From contig NZ_JOGO01000016.1 in the NCBI RefSeq assembly GCF_000719475.1, positions 129,411 through 193,410 on the forward strand: a stretch of DNA of 64,000 bases. The letters run 5' to 3'. The notes below the pieces were generated by a model, which saw only the letters and a program-made list of their open reading frames with translations, made no database searches and was not told the DNA's origin. Position numbers and translations under genes: made by a program. Source of the stretch: Streptomyces sp. NRRL F-5630. GTDB lineage: Bacteria; Actinomycetota; Actinomycetes; Streptomycetales; Streptomycetaceae. Shown here piece after piece: positions 9,148 through 17,031 of the stretch. The number at the start of each line of letters is the position of its first letter. The stretch's first letter is position 1.

Positions 9148-9966
9148 TCAGTCGGTGGCGGTGGTGCGGCGGCGGCCCGCGAGCACCCCGAAGGCCACCC
9201 CGGCAGCGCCGACGACGATGCCGACGACGGCGAGGACCCGCGCGGTGGTGTCGGACGAACCGCTGTCGCTGTCGGAGGAGGCCGTGGCCGTCTCGTCGTG
9301 AGCGCCGTCGCTCTTGCCCTTGGCGTCCGTGCCGCTGGTCGCCGTGCCGCCCGCGGCGCCGTGCGCGTCCTCGGCCGCGGCGCTCAACGCGAGCACGGGC
9401 GCGGGGTCGTCCGGCTCGCTGCCGTCGCTCTTCGGCTCCTCGATCCACCGGACGACCTCCTTGTCGGAGTACGTCTGGAGGGCCTTGAAGACGAGCTGGT
9501 CCGCGTCCTCGGGCAGAGGCCCGACCGAGAGCGGGAACTGCTGGAACTGACCGGGCTCGACGCCCTTGCCCTCAGCGGTCCAGGTGATCTTCGTCGGGGC
9601 CTCGGTGACCTTCTCGCCGTGCATCTCGACCGGCTTGTCGAGCTTCGCCTCGGTGACCTTGACGGTCCAGCCGGGGACCGGCTGCGGCTGCACGGAGGCG
9701 AGCGGGTGGTCGCTCGGGAGGCTGACCTCCAGCTTCACGGTCGAGGCGTCGTCGCGCTCGTTGGGGACCTTGAAGTTGACGGTCGCGTAGCCGCCCTTGG
9801 CGGCGGTCCCCTGCGGGGCGACGCTGACGTGCGCGGCGGCGGGGCCCGCGAGGACGAGGACCCCGGAGGCGGCGACCGCGCCGAGGACCGCGAGGCGGGT
9901 ACCGCGACGGCGGCGCCCGGCGGGGGCGGTGGTGGGCGCGTACGTCTCGTCGTACGAAGCGTGCAT
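9148..9966 (-). CDS. YcnI-like DUF1775 copper-binding protein, C-terminally anchored
   Basis: A 272-aa protein with an N-terminal signal sequence (hydrophobic core about residues 25-45) ending in AAAHVSVAP. The His exposed after cleavage is the copper-ligand position of DUF1775 (YcnI) domains. The domain fills about residues 46-185, with the conserved Trp in PGWTVKV. A Ser/Asp/Gly-rich linker and a C-terminal helix followed by RRR give a membrane anchor facing outwards. GGAG 8 bp before the ATG at 9966 decides the start. It belongs to the same leftward copper run. Confidence 0.88.
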   Translation of the reverse strand: MHASYDETYAPTTAPAGRRRRGTRLAVLGAVAASGVLVLAGPAAAHVSVAPQGTAAKGGYATVNFKVPNERDDASTVKLEVSLPSDHPLASVQPQPVPGWTVKVTEAKLDKPVEMHGEKVTEAPTKITWTAEGKGVEPGQFQQFPLSVGPLPEDADQLVFKALQTYSDKEVVRWIEEPKSDGSEPDDPAPVLALSAAAEDAHGAAGGTATSGTDAKGKSDGAHDETATASSDSDSGSSDTTARVLAVVGIVVGAAGVAFGVLAGRRRTTATD

Positions 9967-10095
9967 GGCGAAACTCCACTTTCGGCAGTGGGGAACGGTG
10001 AGGTGGCCACCCGCCCGTCGAAGGGCGCGCGGCGGCACGACGCGGCGGCACCGGGGCACGGACGGAACCGGGCCCGGCGGGTGTGCCGGTCGTGG

Positions 10096-10851
10096 TCAGG
10101 CGGCGAGAGTCAGGCCCGCGCGCGGCGGGCCCCGCCTGGTCACCGAGTGCCGCAGGACGGCCCCGTCCCGGGGCAGCCGTTCCTCGTCCCCGCGGCCGGC
10201 GCGCGGGCGCCGCAGCAGCGCGAGGACCGCGAGCCGCAGCCGTACCAGAGCGAGCGCCCACCGCAGGCCGCGCAGCCGCGCCCCGGCGGCGACCGCCGCG
10301 AGCAACTGCGCCGACAGACGCAGGAGCCCGAAGAGGGACCGCTCGCCGTGGCGCAGGAGCCAGCCCGCGACGAGCGCAGCGAGCAGGTGCAGGAGAAGCA
10401 TCGGCAGCGAGGGCAGCAGGCCCATGCCGGAGTGCGCGTGCGCGGCCGGGTCGTCGAGGCCGGCGGTCGCGAGGATGTGGTGCGCCTCCAGAGGACTCAG
10501 CGAGGAGGCCCCGGCGCCGCACACGAGGCGCGCGGCGCGTTCGGCGGCGCTGTCCTTCGCCGCGTCCATCGCCATGCCCTGCTGGCCGAGCCCGAAGAGG
10601 GCGTGGAGGCCGAGCTGTCCGGCGGCGAGCAGCGCGGCGATGCCGGGCAGGGAGCGTTCCCGGCCCGCGAGCGGGCAGACGACGAGGAGGACGAGGAGGA
10701 AGCCGAGGCCCAGGCTCCCCAGCGGAACACCGGCCCCCGAGGCCGTGGAGTGCCCCAGCGCGGACAGCGCGACGCAGACCGCGGTGAACACCGCGGCCCT
10801 CAGCAGCCGGAGTGCGGCTCCGGCGCGCGTGAACACGTGGGGGGCAGCCAT
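10096..10851 (-). CDS. Integral membrane protein of unknown function beside the copper genes
   Basis: A 251-aa protein with about five hydrophobic segments in residues 15-190 and a basic Arg-rich C-terminal tail. The loop segment LSPLEAHHILATAGLDDPAAHAHSG is rich in His, and Met residues flank GQQGMAM; these could bind metal, but that is inference. No catalytic motif was recognised. It lies just upstream of and in line with the YcnI gene (129 bp gap), so it may start the copper transcription unit. Confidence 0.75.
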   Translation of the reverse strand: MAAPHVFTRAGAALRLLRAAVFTAVCVALSALGHSTASGAGVPLGSLGLGFLLVLLVVCPLAGRERSLPGIAALLAAGQLGLHALFGLGQQGMAMDAAKDSAAERAARLVCGAGASSLSPLEAHHILATAGLDDPAAHAHSGMGLLPSLPMLLLHLLAALVAGWLLRHGERSLFGLLRLSAQLLAAVAAGARLRGLRWALALVRLRLAVLALLRRPRAGRGDEERLPRDGAVLRHSVTRRGPPRAGLTLAA

Positions 10852-11204
10852 GGCGGCCCCATCATCCCACCGCCGTCCCCGGCGCGGGCGGGCAGGTCCG
10901 CAAGGTCCTGAAGGTCTGCTTGGACGGGGATGGCGGCGGTACGGGGGAATGGGAACGTCCGGCGTGCGACGGGCGTGACAGGTGGGGCGCCCGGGGCGGG
11001 GGACCGGTGGCCGACACGCGACGGCTGTGACGCGTGGGACCCCCGGGACGGGGGACGGGTGGCCGACAGTGGCGTGAAGTTCCCGCCCGATTCACGTGGT
11101 TCGCCCCGTATTGCCCTGACTTCATGCTGTCAAGAGGGCGGTTGAGAGGCGGGGTTGACGGCAATACGTACTTCTATGTCGAGCCGCGCACAGGAGGCTG
11201 GAAC
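10852..11204. other. Divergent promoter region
   Basis: This is the shared upstream region of the leftward membrane protein gene and the rightward HATPase gene. It holds a 52-bp tandem duplication (10966-11068). TTGACG at 11155 with TATGTC about 18 bp downstream is a possible -35/-10 pair for the rightward gene; the -10 match is poor. Confidence 0.4.
10966..11068. repeat. Two-copy 52-bp imperfect tandem repeat
   Basis: Copies at 10966-11017 and 11018-11068 share the frame GCGACGG, TGTGAC, GTGGG, CCGGG, CGGGGGAC and GGTGGCCGACA with scattered differences. They lie about 140 bp upstream of the HATPase gene start, in non-coding DNA. Confidence 0.6.
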
Positions 11205-11642
11205 ATGAGCATCTGGTGGTCACTCCATCTGCGGCGCGAGGCCGCGAGCGTCCCGCTCGCCCGGAAGCTGCTCGCCGGTGCCATGGACACGGCCGGCGTC
11301 GATCCCGAGACCGCGTTCGACCTCTCCCTCGCGCTCACCGAGGCGTGCGCCAACGCCGTCGAGCACGGCGGCGAGAGCACCGCGAAGTACCGCGTCACGG
11401 TGCGCCTCGACGAGGAGCGCTGTCACGTCGAGGTGAGCGACTCGGGGCCGGGCTTCCCCGGCCGCCGCGGGGTCCCGCTGCGCCGCACCCGCCTGGAGGC
11501 GGAGAACGGCCGCGGGCTCGGCATCATCAGCGAACTCTCCGACCACGCCCAGTTCCGAAACCGCGCGGGCCGCGGCGGCGCGGTCGTCCGCTTCGACAAG
11601 CTCGTGAAGTGGCGCGAAGGCGCCCCGCTGGCGGTGGCCTGA
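11205..11642 (+). CDS. Anti-sigma-factor-type serine kinase / HATPase domain protein (RsbW-like)
   Basis: A 145-aa single-domain GHKL ATPase of the RsbW/SpoIIAB type found in many copies in Streptomyces. The N box is in LTEACANAVEHG, the G1 box in VSDSGPGFPG and the G2 box in ENGRGLGII, so ATP binding looks intact. Such proteins bind SigB/F-type sigma factors and phosphorylate anti-anti-sigma partners; this one's partner is unknown. AGGAGG at 11192-11197 fixes the ATG at 11205. The longer open frame upstream is not needed. The PP2C-like gene two genes away is a plausible functional neighbour. Confidence 0.9.
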   Translation: MSIWWSLHLRREAASVPLARKLLAGAMDTAGVDPETAFDLSLALTEACANAVEHGGESTAKYRVTVRLDEERCHVEVSDSGPGFPGRRGVPLRRTRLEAENGRGLGIISELSDHAQFRNRAGRGGAVVRFDKLVKWREGAPLAVA

Positions 11643-11869
11643 CGGGAAGGGCGGTGGGCTGCCCGCCGGGAAACGCCGGACCGGCCTGACGGGTCATCGG
11701 CGGCGGCCTGCCGGGGGACGGCATCGGCGGCGGCCCGCCGGGAACGCCGGTGGCTGCCCGCCGCCGTGCCCAGACGGCGCCTGACCGGGCCACCGACGGC
11801 CGCTCGGGTCGCGCCGACGGGCCGGCGCCCCCCAGGGAGACCGGCCCGTCGCGTACCTCCGTGTGCGGC

Positions 11870-13336
11870 TCAGCCCTGGACGCGCGCCATCCACGCCTCG
11901 ATCTCGTCCGCCGTGCGCGGCAGCGCGGCCGACAGGTTCCGGTTGCCGTCCTCCGTGACCACGAGGTCGTCCTCGATCCGCACGCCGATGCCCCGGTACT
12001 CCTCCGGCACGGTGAGGTCGTCGGCCTGGAAGTAGAGGCCGGGCTCGACCGTCAGGCACATGCCCGGCTCCAGGACGCCGTCCTTGTACGTCTCGGTGCG
12101 GGCCACCGCGCAGTCGTGCACGTCGAGGCCGAGCATGTGCCCGGTGCCGTGCAGCGTGAAGCGACGCTGGAGACCCAGTTCGAGCACGCGGTCGACGGGG
12201 CCTTCGAGGATGTTCCACTCGACGAGCCGGGTGGCGAGCACGCGCTGCGCGGCCTCGTGGAAGTCCGCGTACTTGGCGCCGGGGCGCACGGCAGCGATCC
12301 CGGCCTCCTGTGCCTCGTACACCGCGTCGTAGATCTTGCGCTGGAGCGCGGTGAAGCTGCCGTCGATCGGCAGTGTGCGCGTCACGTCGGCGGTGTAGAG
12401 GGTGTGCGTCTCGACCCCGGCGTCGAGGAGCAGCAGCTCACCGGGGCGGACCGGGCCGTCGTTGCGGACCCAGTGCAGGGTCGTGGCGTGCGGCCCGGCG
12501 GCGCAGATCGAGCCGTAACCGATGTCGTTGCCCTCGACGCGGGCGCGGAGGAAGAAGGTGCCCTCGATGTAGCGCTCGGAGGTCGCCCGCGCCTTGTCGA
12601 GCACCTTCACGACGTCCTCGAAGCCGCGCACGGTGGAGTCGACGGCCTTCTGGAGCTCACCGATCTCGAAGGCGTCCTTGACGAGCCGCGCCTCGGAGAG
12701 GAAGACGCGCAGCTCCTCGTCGCGCTCGCCCGTCACCTTGTCGGTGAGCGCGGCCTCGATGCCCGCGTCGTAGCCGCGCACGACCCGTACCGGGCCACTC
12801 GCTTCGCGCAGCGCCCCGGCCAGCTCGCGGACATCCTTCGCCGGGAGGCCGAGCAGCTTCTCGGACTCGGTGAGCGAGTTCCGGCGGCCGACCCACAGCT
12901 CGCCCTGGCCGTCGAGCCAGAACTCGCCGTTCTCACGGTTCGAGCGGGGCAGCAGGTAGACGGTCGCCTCGTGGCCGCTCGCGGTCGGCTCCAGGACGAG
13001 GACGCCGTCCTGCGTCTGGTCGCCGGTGAGGTACGCGTACTCGACCGAGGCGCGGAAGGGGTAGTCCGTGTCGTTCGAGCGGACCTTCAGGTTGCCCGCG
13101 GGGATCACGAGGCGCTCACCGGGGAAGGCGGCCGACAGCCGTGCGCGCCGCGCGGCGGTCTCCGCGGCCTGCGGGATCGGCTTCAGATCGTGCAGCTCCG
13201 TGTCGGCCCAGCCGGTCCGCATGCTCTCCGCCAGCTCGTCCGAGACATTGCGGTAGAGACCGTTCTTGCGCTGCTCGATGGCCTCCCCCTCCGCCCCGTC
13301 CTCGGTGCTCGGAACCTGCTGTCCGCCGTCCTGCAT
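11870..13336 (-). CDS. pepP: Xaa-Pro aminopeptidase (aminopeptidase P, M24 family)
   Basis: A 488-aa cytosolic metallopeptidase releasing N-terminal residues before proline. The N-terminal AMP_N domain covers about residues 60-190 and the pita-bread catalytic domain about 230-470. The five di-metal ligands can be seen: Asp in LLLDAGVE, Asp in TADVTR, His in HGTGHMLGLDVHD, Glu in TVEPG and Glu in RIEDD. The ATG start at 13336 follows AAAGGAGACAGCCC. The first 30 residues are a variable extension. The gene is monocistronic. Confidence 0.95.
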   Translation of the reverse strand: MQDGGQQVPSTEDGAEGEAIEQRKNGLYRNVSDELAESMRTGWADTELHDLKPIPQAAETAARRARLSAAFPGERLVIPAGNLKVRSNDTDYPFRASVEYAYLTGDQTQDGVLVLEPTASGHEATVYLLPRSNRENGEFWLDGQGELWVGRRNSLTESEKLLGLPAKDVRELAGALREASGPVRVVRGYDAGIEAALTDKVTGERDEELRVFLSEARLVKDAFEIGELQKAVDSTVRGFEDVVKVLDKARATSERYIEGTFFLRARVEGNDIGYGSICAAGPHATTLHWVRNDGPVRPGELLLLDAGVETHTLYTADVTRTLPIDGSFTALQRKIYDAVYEAQEAGIAAVRPGAKYADFHEAAQRVLATRLVEWNILEGPVDRVLELGLQRRFTLHGTGHMLGLDVHDCAVARTETYKDGVLEPGMCLTVEPGLYFQADDLTVPEEYRGIGVRIEDDLVVTEDGNRNLSAALPRTADEIEAWMARVQG

Positions 13337-13520
13337 GGGCTGTCTCCTTTACGAACGCCTGATTCAGCCATCGTACGGTTGTCCGCACTGTCGGCCAGGG
13401 CGTGCGCGAGGGCGCGAGGGGCGCGCGGGGGTGGGCCGTGGCCCAACTCCGGTACGGACTCCGCTCCTCCCGACGCGGCGGCGGTACGGCTGTGAGCAGG
13501 ACAACAGCACAGGGCGTGAT

Positions 13521-13534
13521 GTTTCACGTGAAAC
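13521..13534. promoter_or_regulatory. parS site (perfect)
   Basis: The sequence is the full palindrome GTTTCACGTGAAAC, flanked by GAT and ATC, the ParB-binding centromere site of Streptomyces. It lies in the spacer between the pepP and PP2C-like genes. Confidence 0.92.
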
Positions 13535-13558
13535 ATCGCAAGAAGGGCCCTCGGCGAT

Positions 13559-13572
13559 GTCCCACGGGGAAC
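13559..13572. promoter_or_regulatory. Degenerate parS-like sequence
   Basis: GTCCCACGGGGAAC, again flanked by GAT and ATC, matches parS at 10 of 14 positions and sits 38 bp from the perfect site. It may be a decayed second copy; ParB binding is doubtful. Confidence 0.35.
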
Positions 13573-13592
13573 ATCGCCGTTCCGGCCGGGGC

Positions 13593-15002
13593 TCAGTCGA
13601 ACGTCAGCACGAGGAGCGCCAGGTCCTCGCCCGTGGGCAGCGCCCGCTCCGGCAGCAGCCGCCCCAGGAGATGGTCCGCGAGTGCACCCGGATCGCGCCG
13701 CAGCCGCAGCGGGGTGCTCGCCGCCGCCGCGTGCAGCCGGACGAAGGCGCGGTCGGCGGTGTCGCCCGTGGCCCGCAGCAGCCCGTCCGTGTAGCACACG
13801 AGCGACTCGCCGGGCTCGGGCCGCACCTCGACGCTCGGCGCCTCCCAGCAGCTCAGCATCGTGAGCGGCGCCGAGACGGTGCTCTCCAGGTACTCGACGC
13901 GGCGCGGGCCGATCAGGAGCGGCGGCGCGTGCCCGGCCCCCGCGAAGCGCAGCCGTCTGCCGTCCTGGCCGAGGTGCGCGTAGAGCGCGGTCGCGCTGCG
14001 GCCCGGCTCGCTGAGGCGCAGGACGAGTTCGAGGTCGGCGAGCACCGCCGCCGGGTCCTCGCCCTGGAGCACGGCGTACGCGCGCAGCGCCCCGCGCAGC
14101 CGGGACGCCGCGGCGAGCGCCTCGGGGCCATCGCCGCTCGCGGTCCCCACCGCGAGCCCGCAACCCCCGTCGGGCAGCGTCAGCGCCTCGTACCAGCTTC
14201 CGGCGCCACCGGGACCGGCGAGCCAGCGGCCCGCGAGGCGCGCACCGGGGACACGGGGCAGCGTCCCGGGGCCGAGATGGGCGCGCAAGGCCGCCGCCTC
14301 CCGTACCGCCGCGTCCCGCGCGCCGAGCACCAGGAGGTGGCCGGCGGCCTCGCGCGCGTAGAGCGAGAGGAGGCGGCTCTGCCGGGAGGAGGGAGCGGTC
14401 GGCTCGGGGAAGGTCCACAGCGCCGAGGCGAAGACGCGGCCCGCCTCGCAGAGAGGCACGGCGTACGTGGCGGCGCAGCCCAGGCTCCGCGCCACGGCGG
14501 CGCAGCGCGGGTCGAGGCCGGGTTCGGCGAGGAGGTCCCTGCGGGTCACGGGCGCGCCGGTGCCCGCCGCGAGCAGCGCGCCGTGCGAGGTGCACTCCTC
14601 GGGCAGCGCCTCCAGACGGCCGAGTTCGCCGCGGTCCAGGCCGAGACCGTGGAGGCGGGCGGGGTGGGCCGAGGCGCGCGTGAAGCGGACGAGGCCGCGT
14701 TCCGCGCCGAGCAACGTGGCGCCCGCGCGCAGGAGTTCGCCGAGGGCGTCCTCGGTCGTACGGGTGCGGTGCAGTCGTTCGCTCAGTTCGTGGAGCGTGC
14801 TGAGGTCGAGCAGCCAGGAGGCGAGGCGCTCCTGGAGGGCGAGCGGCGCGCGGGCCGGGGCGCCGCCCGGCCGGGACTCCCCGGCGCGGGGAGCGCTCGC
14901 GGGGGAGGGGAGCGAGGCGTCGGCGGAGGCGTCGGCATTCTCGGCGGAGGAGGGCTGCGGGGAGTGGGTTCCGGCCACTTTCGGGGCGGGTGGGGTGCTC
15001 AT
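13593..15002 (-). CDS. GAF-PP2C (SpoIIE/RsbU-type) protein with altered metal-binding residues
   Basis: A 469-aa soluble protein: a disordered N terminus (1-55), a GAF sensor domain (about 65-235) and a PP2C/SpoIIE phosphatase fold (about 255-469). In active members the metal site uses Asp in GGDWYDA and GDVxGHG; here these read GAGSWYEA and GTASGDG, so both Asp are missing. The later CYTDGL and EDLALLVL regions keep theirs. It may be a pseudophosphatase or use one metal. The usual role is dephosphorylating anti-anti-sigma factors. The ATG at 15002 (MSTPPAP) is preferred; a GTG six codons upstream is possible. Confidence 0.8.
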   Translation of the reverse strand: MSTPPAPKVAGTHSPQPSSAENADASADASLPSPASAPRAGESRPGGAPARAPLALQERLASWLLDLSTLHELSERLHRTRTTEDALGELLRAGATLLGAERGLVRFTRASAHPARLHGLGLDRGELGRLEALPEECTSHGALLAAGTGAPVTRRDLLAEPGLDPRCAAVARSLGCAATYAVPLCEAGRVFASALWTFPEPTAPSSRQSRLLSLYAREAAGHLLVLGARDAAVREAAALRAHLGPGTLPRVPGARLAGRWLAGPGGAGSWYEALTLPDGGCGLAVGTASGDGPEALAAASRLRGALRAYAVLQGEDPAAVLADLELVLRLSEPGRSATALYAHLGQDGRRLRFAGAGHAPPLLIGPRRVEYLESTVSAPLTMLSCWEAPSVEVRPEPGESLVCYTDGLLRATGDTADRAFVRLHAAAASTPLRLRRDPGALADHLLGRLLPERALPTGEDLALLVLTFD

Positions 15003-15902
15003 GGTGTCCGGCTCTCTGACAGGTGCCGGTGGCGCGTCAGCATCGCAAACCCCCAAAGTGTGCTGCGACTGGGCGAGAGATTCACATCTACACGGGTACG
15101 TCACGGCATGTCCAGCATTGTCCGGTGCTGTTTCCCGGTGTCCGTGGCCCCGGCAACGGCACAGGCGCGGGGTGGTCGCGGGGCGTGTGTTCCGTCGCAC
15201 GGTGCCAGGTTGGCCGGAAAAAGAGGTGTGGACAGGGGGCTGGGGTCGACTGGAGGAGTTCGCCCTCCGGCGACGCCGGAATGCGAACGGCGCTCGGAGA
15301 GCGTCACCGAGGTCGCTCGGGGTACTTACGTGGTGGGGCTGCGGACCAGTGGGGGTTGGGCCGGAACCCGGTGACGCGCGGAAAGCGTCCTGAACGACAG
15401 CACAACGGGGCGGTACGGCAGGGAGCCAGGCGTGACGCGCCGGAATCCTGGCCGACCGGGGCTGGGGCCCGCCGGGGCGGGCGGGCCCACCACCGGCCGG
15501 ACCACGCCGGTCCGGACCACGACCGGCCCGCGGGGAGCCCGCGCACCGGCCAAGGGCCCCGGCGCGAGTACGCGTCCGCCCGGCGCGCACGTACGACAGC
15601 GACACGCGACAGAGACCACGTACGACGGAGACCACGTACGACTCCGGCCGGCGCGCACCGCGGACAGCGCGGGGCCGCCCTCGGGCCGGACCGCACCAGG
15701 CGCACGTACGACAGCACCACACGCACGCTCGGCGACCGGGCCGCGCTCCCCCGCCCGGAACAGCACCGGCACCGCACGCACCACCGGCACCGCAGGCAAC
15801 ACCCGCGCCGCAGGCACGCTCCCGGCGCGGGGAACGGCAGACAGACGATCCGCACCGCAGTGGTGTGGCTCCTCGGCGTCCCACGGAAAGGAACGAGCGC
15901 GC
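15003..15902. other. 900-bp gene-free divergent region with CGTACGAC repeats
   Basis: The region separates the leftward PP2C-like gene from the rightward primase-like gene. Open frames on both strands are Arg/Pro/Gly-rich and lack credible starts. ACGTACGAC occurs four times (15589, 15618, 15634, 15704), twice inside a 16-bp direct repeat beginning GAGACCACGTACGAC. One DnaA-box-like TGTGGACAG lies near 15227, isolated. Confidence 0.5.
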
Positions 15903-16649
15903 ATGTGTGAGGTCCCCGGAAAGCACCGCGGCTCAGGACCGGGCCGTACGGACGGCCCCGGCAACCCCGAGGCCGCCGCGCTCTTCGCGACGTGCTGGAA
16001 ATGGCCGGTCCTGCCGGGCGCCGGTACCCGCCCCGCGCGCCGCGCCCCGCGCGCCCTGCGTCCCGCCGCCCACTGCGCCTGCCCCGACCCGCTGTGCGCC
16101 CGCCCGGGCGCGCACCCCTTCGAACCCGGCGTGCTCGCCGCGACGACCGATCCGCGCATGGTGGCCTGGTGGTGGCGGCAGCGCCCGGAGGCTCCCGTCC
16201 TGCTCGCGACGGGCGAGGGCGGGGCGCCCTGCGCGCTCAGCGTGCCCGCCGCCGCGGGCCCGGCGGCGCTCACGGCGCTCGACCGCGCCGGGGTGCGCCT
16301 CGGCCCCGTCGTCGCGGGCCCCGAACGCTGGGCGCTGCTCGTCGCCCCGTACGACCTCGCCCGCCTCGGCGCGCTGCTCTACGCGATGGACAGCGTCCCC
16401 GGCACGCTGCGCTTCCACGGCAGCGGCGGCTACCTCGTGCTGCCGCCCTCGCGCACGGGGGCCGGGACGACGAGCTGGGCGCGTGAACCGCTGCCTGAGC
16501 GGGAGGACGCGGCGGGGGCAGCGACGGCGGGAGCGCGGCCGGGTGCAGGGGGCGGGACGGCGCGTCCGTGGCTGCCGGAGGTGGAGACGGTGCTCGGGCC
16601 GGTCGTGGAGACGCTCACCCGGCCGTGGGTCAACGCGCCGGAGTTCTGA
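15903..16649 (+). CDS. Bifunctional DNA primase/polymerase (prim-pol) N-terminal domain protein
   Basis: A 248-aa protein resembling the short prim-pol-like proteins (PF09250 type) found at this locus in Streptomyces. It starts after GGAAAGGA (9-nt spacing). Recognisable pieces are FATCWKWPVLPGAG, a Cys-rich CACPDPLCARPGAHPF that may bind zinc, ATTDPRMVAWWWRQRP, and GSGGYLVLPPS near the end. Full prim-pols use acidic metal ligands in the central beta sheet; I do not see a clear DxE/DxD pair, so catalytic activity is uncertain. No helicase or replication gene is adjacent. Confidence 0.7.
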   Translation: MCEVPGKHRGSGPGRTDGPGNPEAAALFATCWKWPVLPGAGTRPARRAPRALRPAAHCACPDPLCARPGAHPFEPGVLAATTDPRMVAWWWRQRPEAPVLLATGEGGAPCALSVPAAAGPAALTALDRAGVRLGPVVAGPERWALLVAPYDLARLGALLYAMDSVPGTLRFHGSGGYLVLPPSRTGAGTTSWAREPLPEREDAAGAATAGARPGAGGGTARPWLPEVETVLGPVVETLTRPWVNAPEF

Positions 16650-17031
16650 GCGCGGGGGCGGGGGAGGGACCGAGCCGGGGAGCGCTGCCGAGACGGCGAG
16701 CGGCGTCGGCGGGGCCGTGCCAGGGGAAGGCTCAGCCGGGGAATGAGGCCGATCCGGGGGACGCGGGGGCGCGTTTCGCTGCGCGCGCCGCCGCCCGCGT
16801 ACGGAGCGCGCGCCGCCGCCCGCGTCCGGACATGAAAGGGCCCGGTTGCTGGCGACGGGGGATGCACCAGCAACCGGGCTAGTTGAACGGTAACAAGAGA
16901 TCGCCGGTTCGCAAATTCGATCTCATCCGTTCGGGCGCGGTCTCAAGCGGACTCTGCCTCCGGCTGTGACCTGGTTCACGCGGGTGCGCGGGCGTTCACG
17001 CGGGTGCGCGGCGCGCGTCCGGCGTCATCCC
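16650..17031. other. Convergent intergenic region
   Basis: No gene was seen between the primase-like and DUF5926 genes. A strong inverted repeat sits at 16840-16879. The part after it is AT-richer than its surroundings. Confidence 0.4.
16840..16879. terminator. Strong bidirectional hairpin terminator
   Basis: The inverted repeat GCCCGGTTGCTGG / CCAGCAACCGGGC (13 bp, 14-nt loop) lies between convergent genes; AGTTGAACGG follows with no T run. Confidence 0.75.

Noticed and set aside
15227..15235. A single DnaA-box-like TGTGGACAG in the PP2C-primase spacer
   Set aside because: It is isolated; one 9-mer match is expected by chance, unlike the cluster at 3954-4294.
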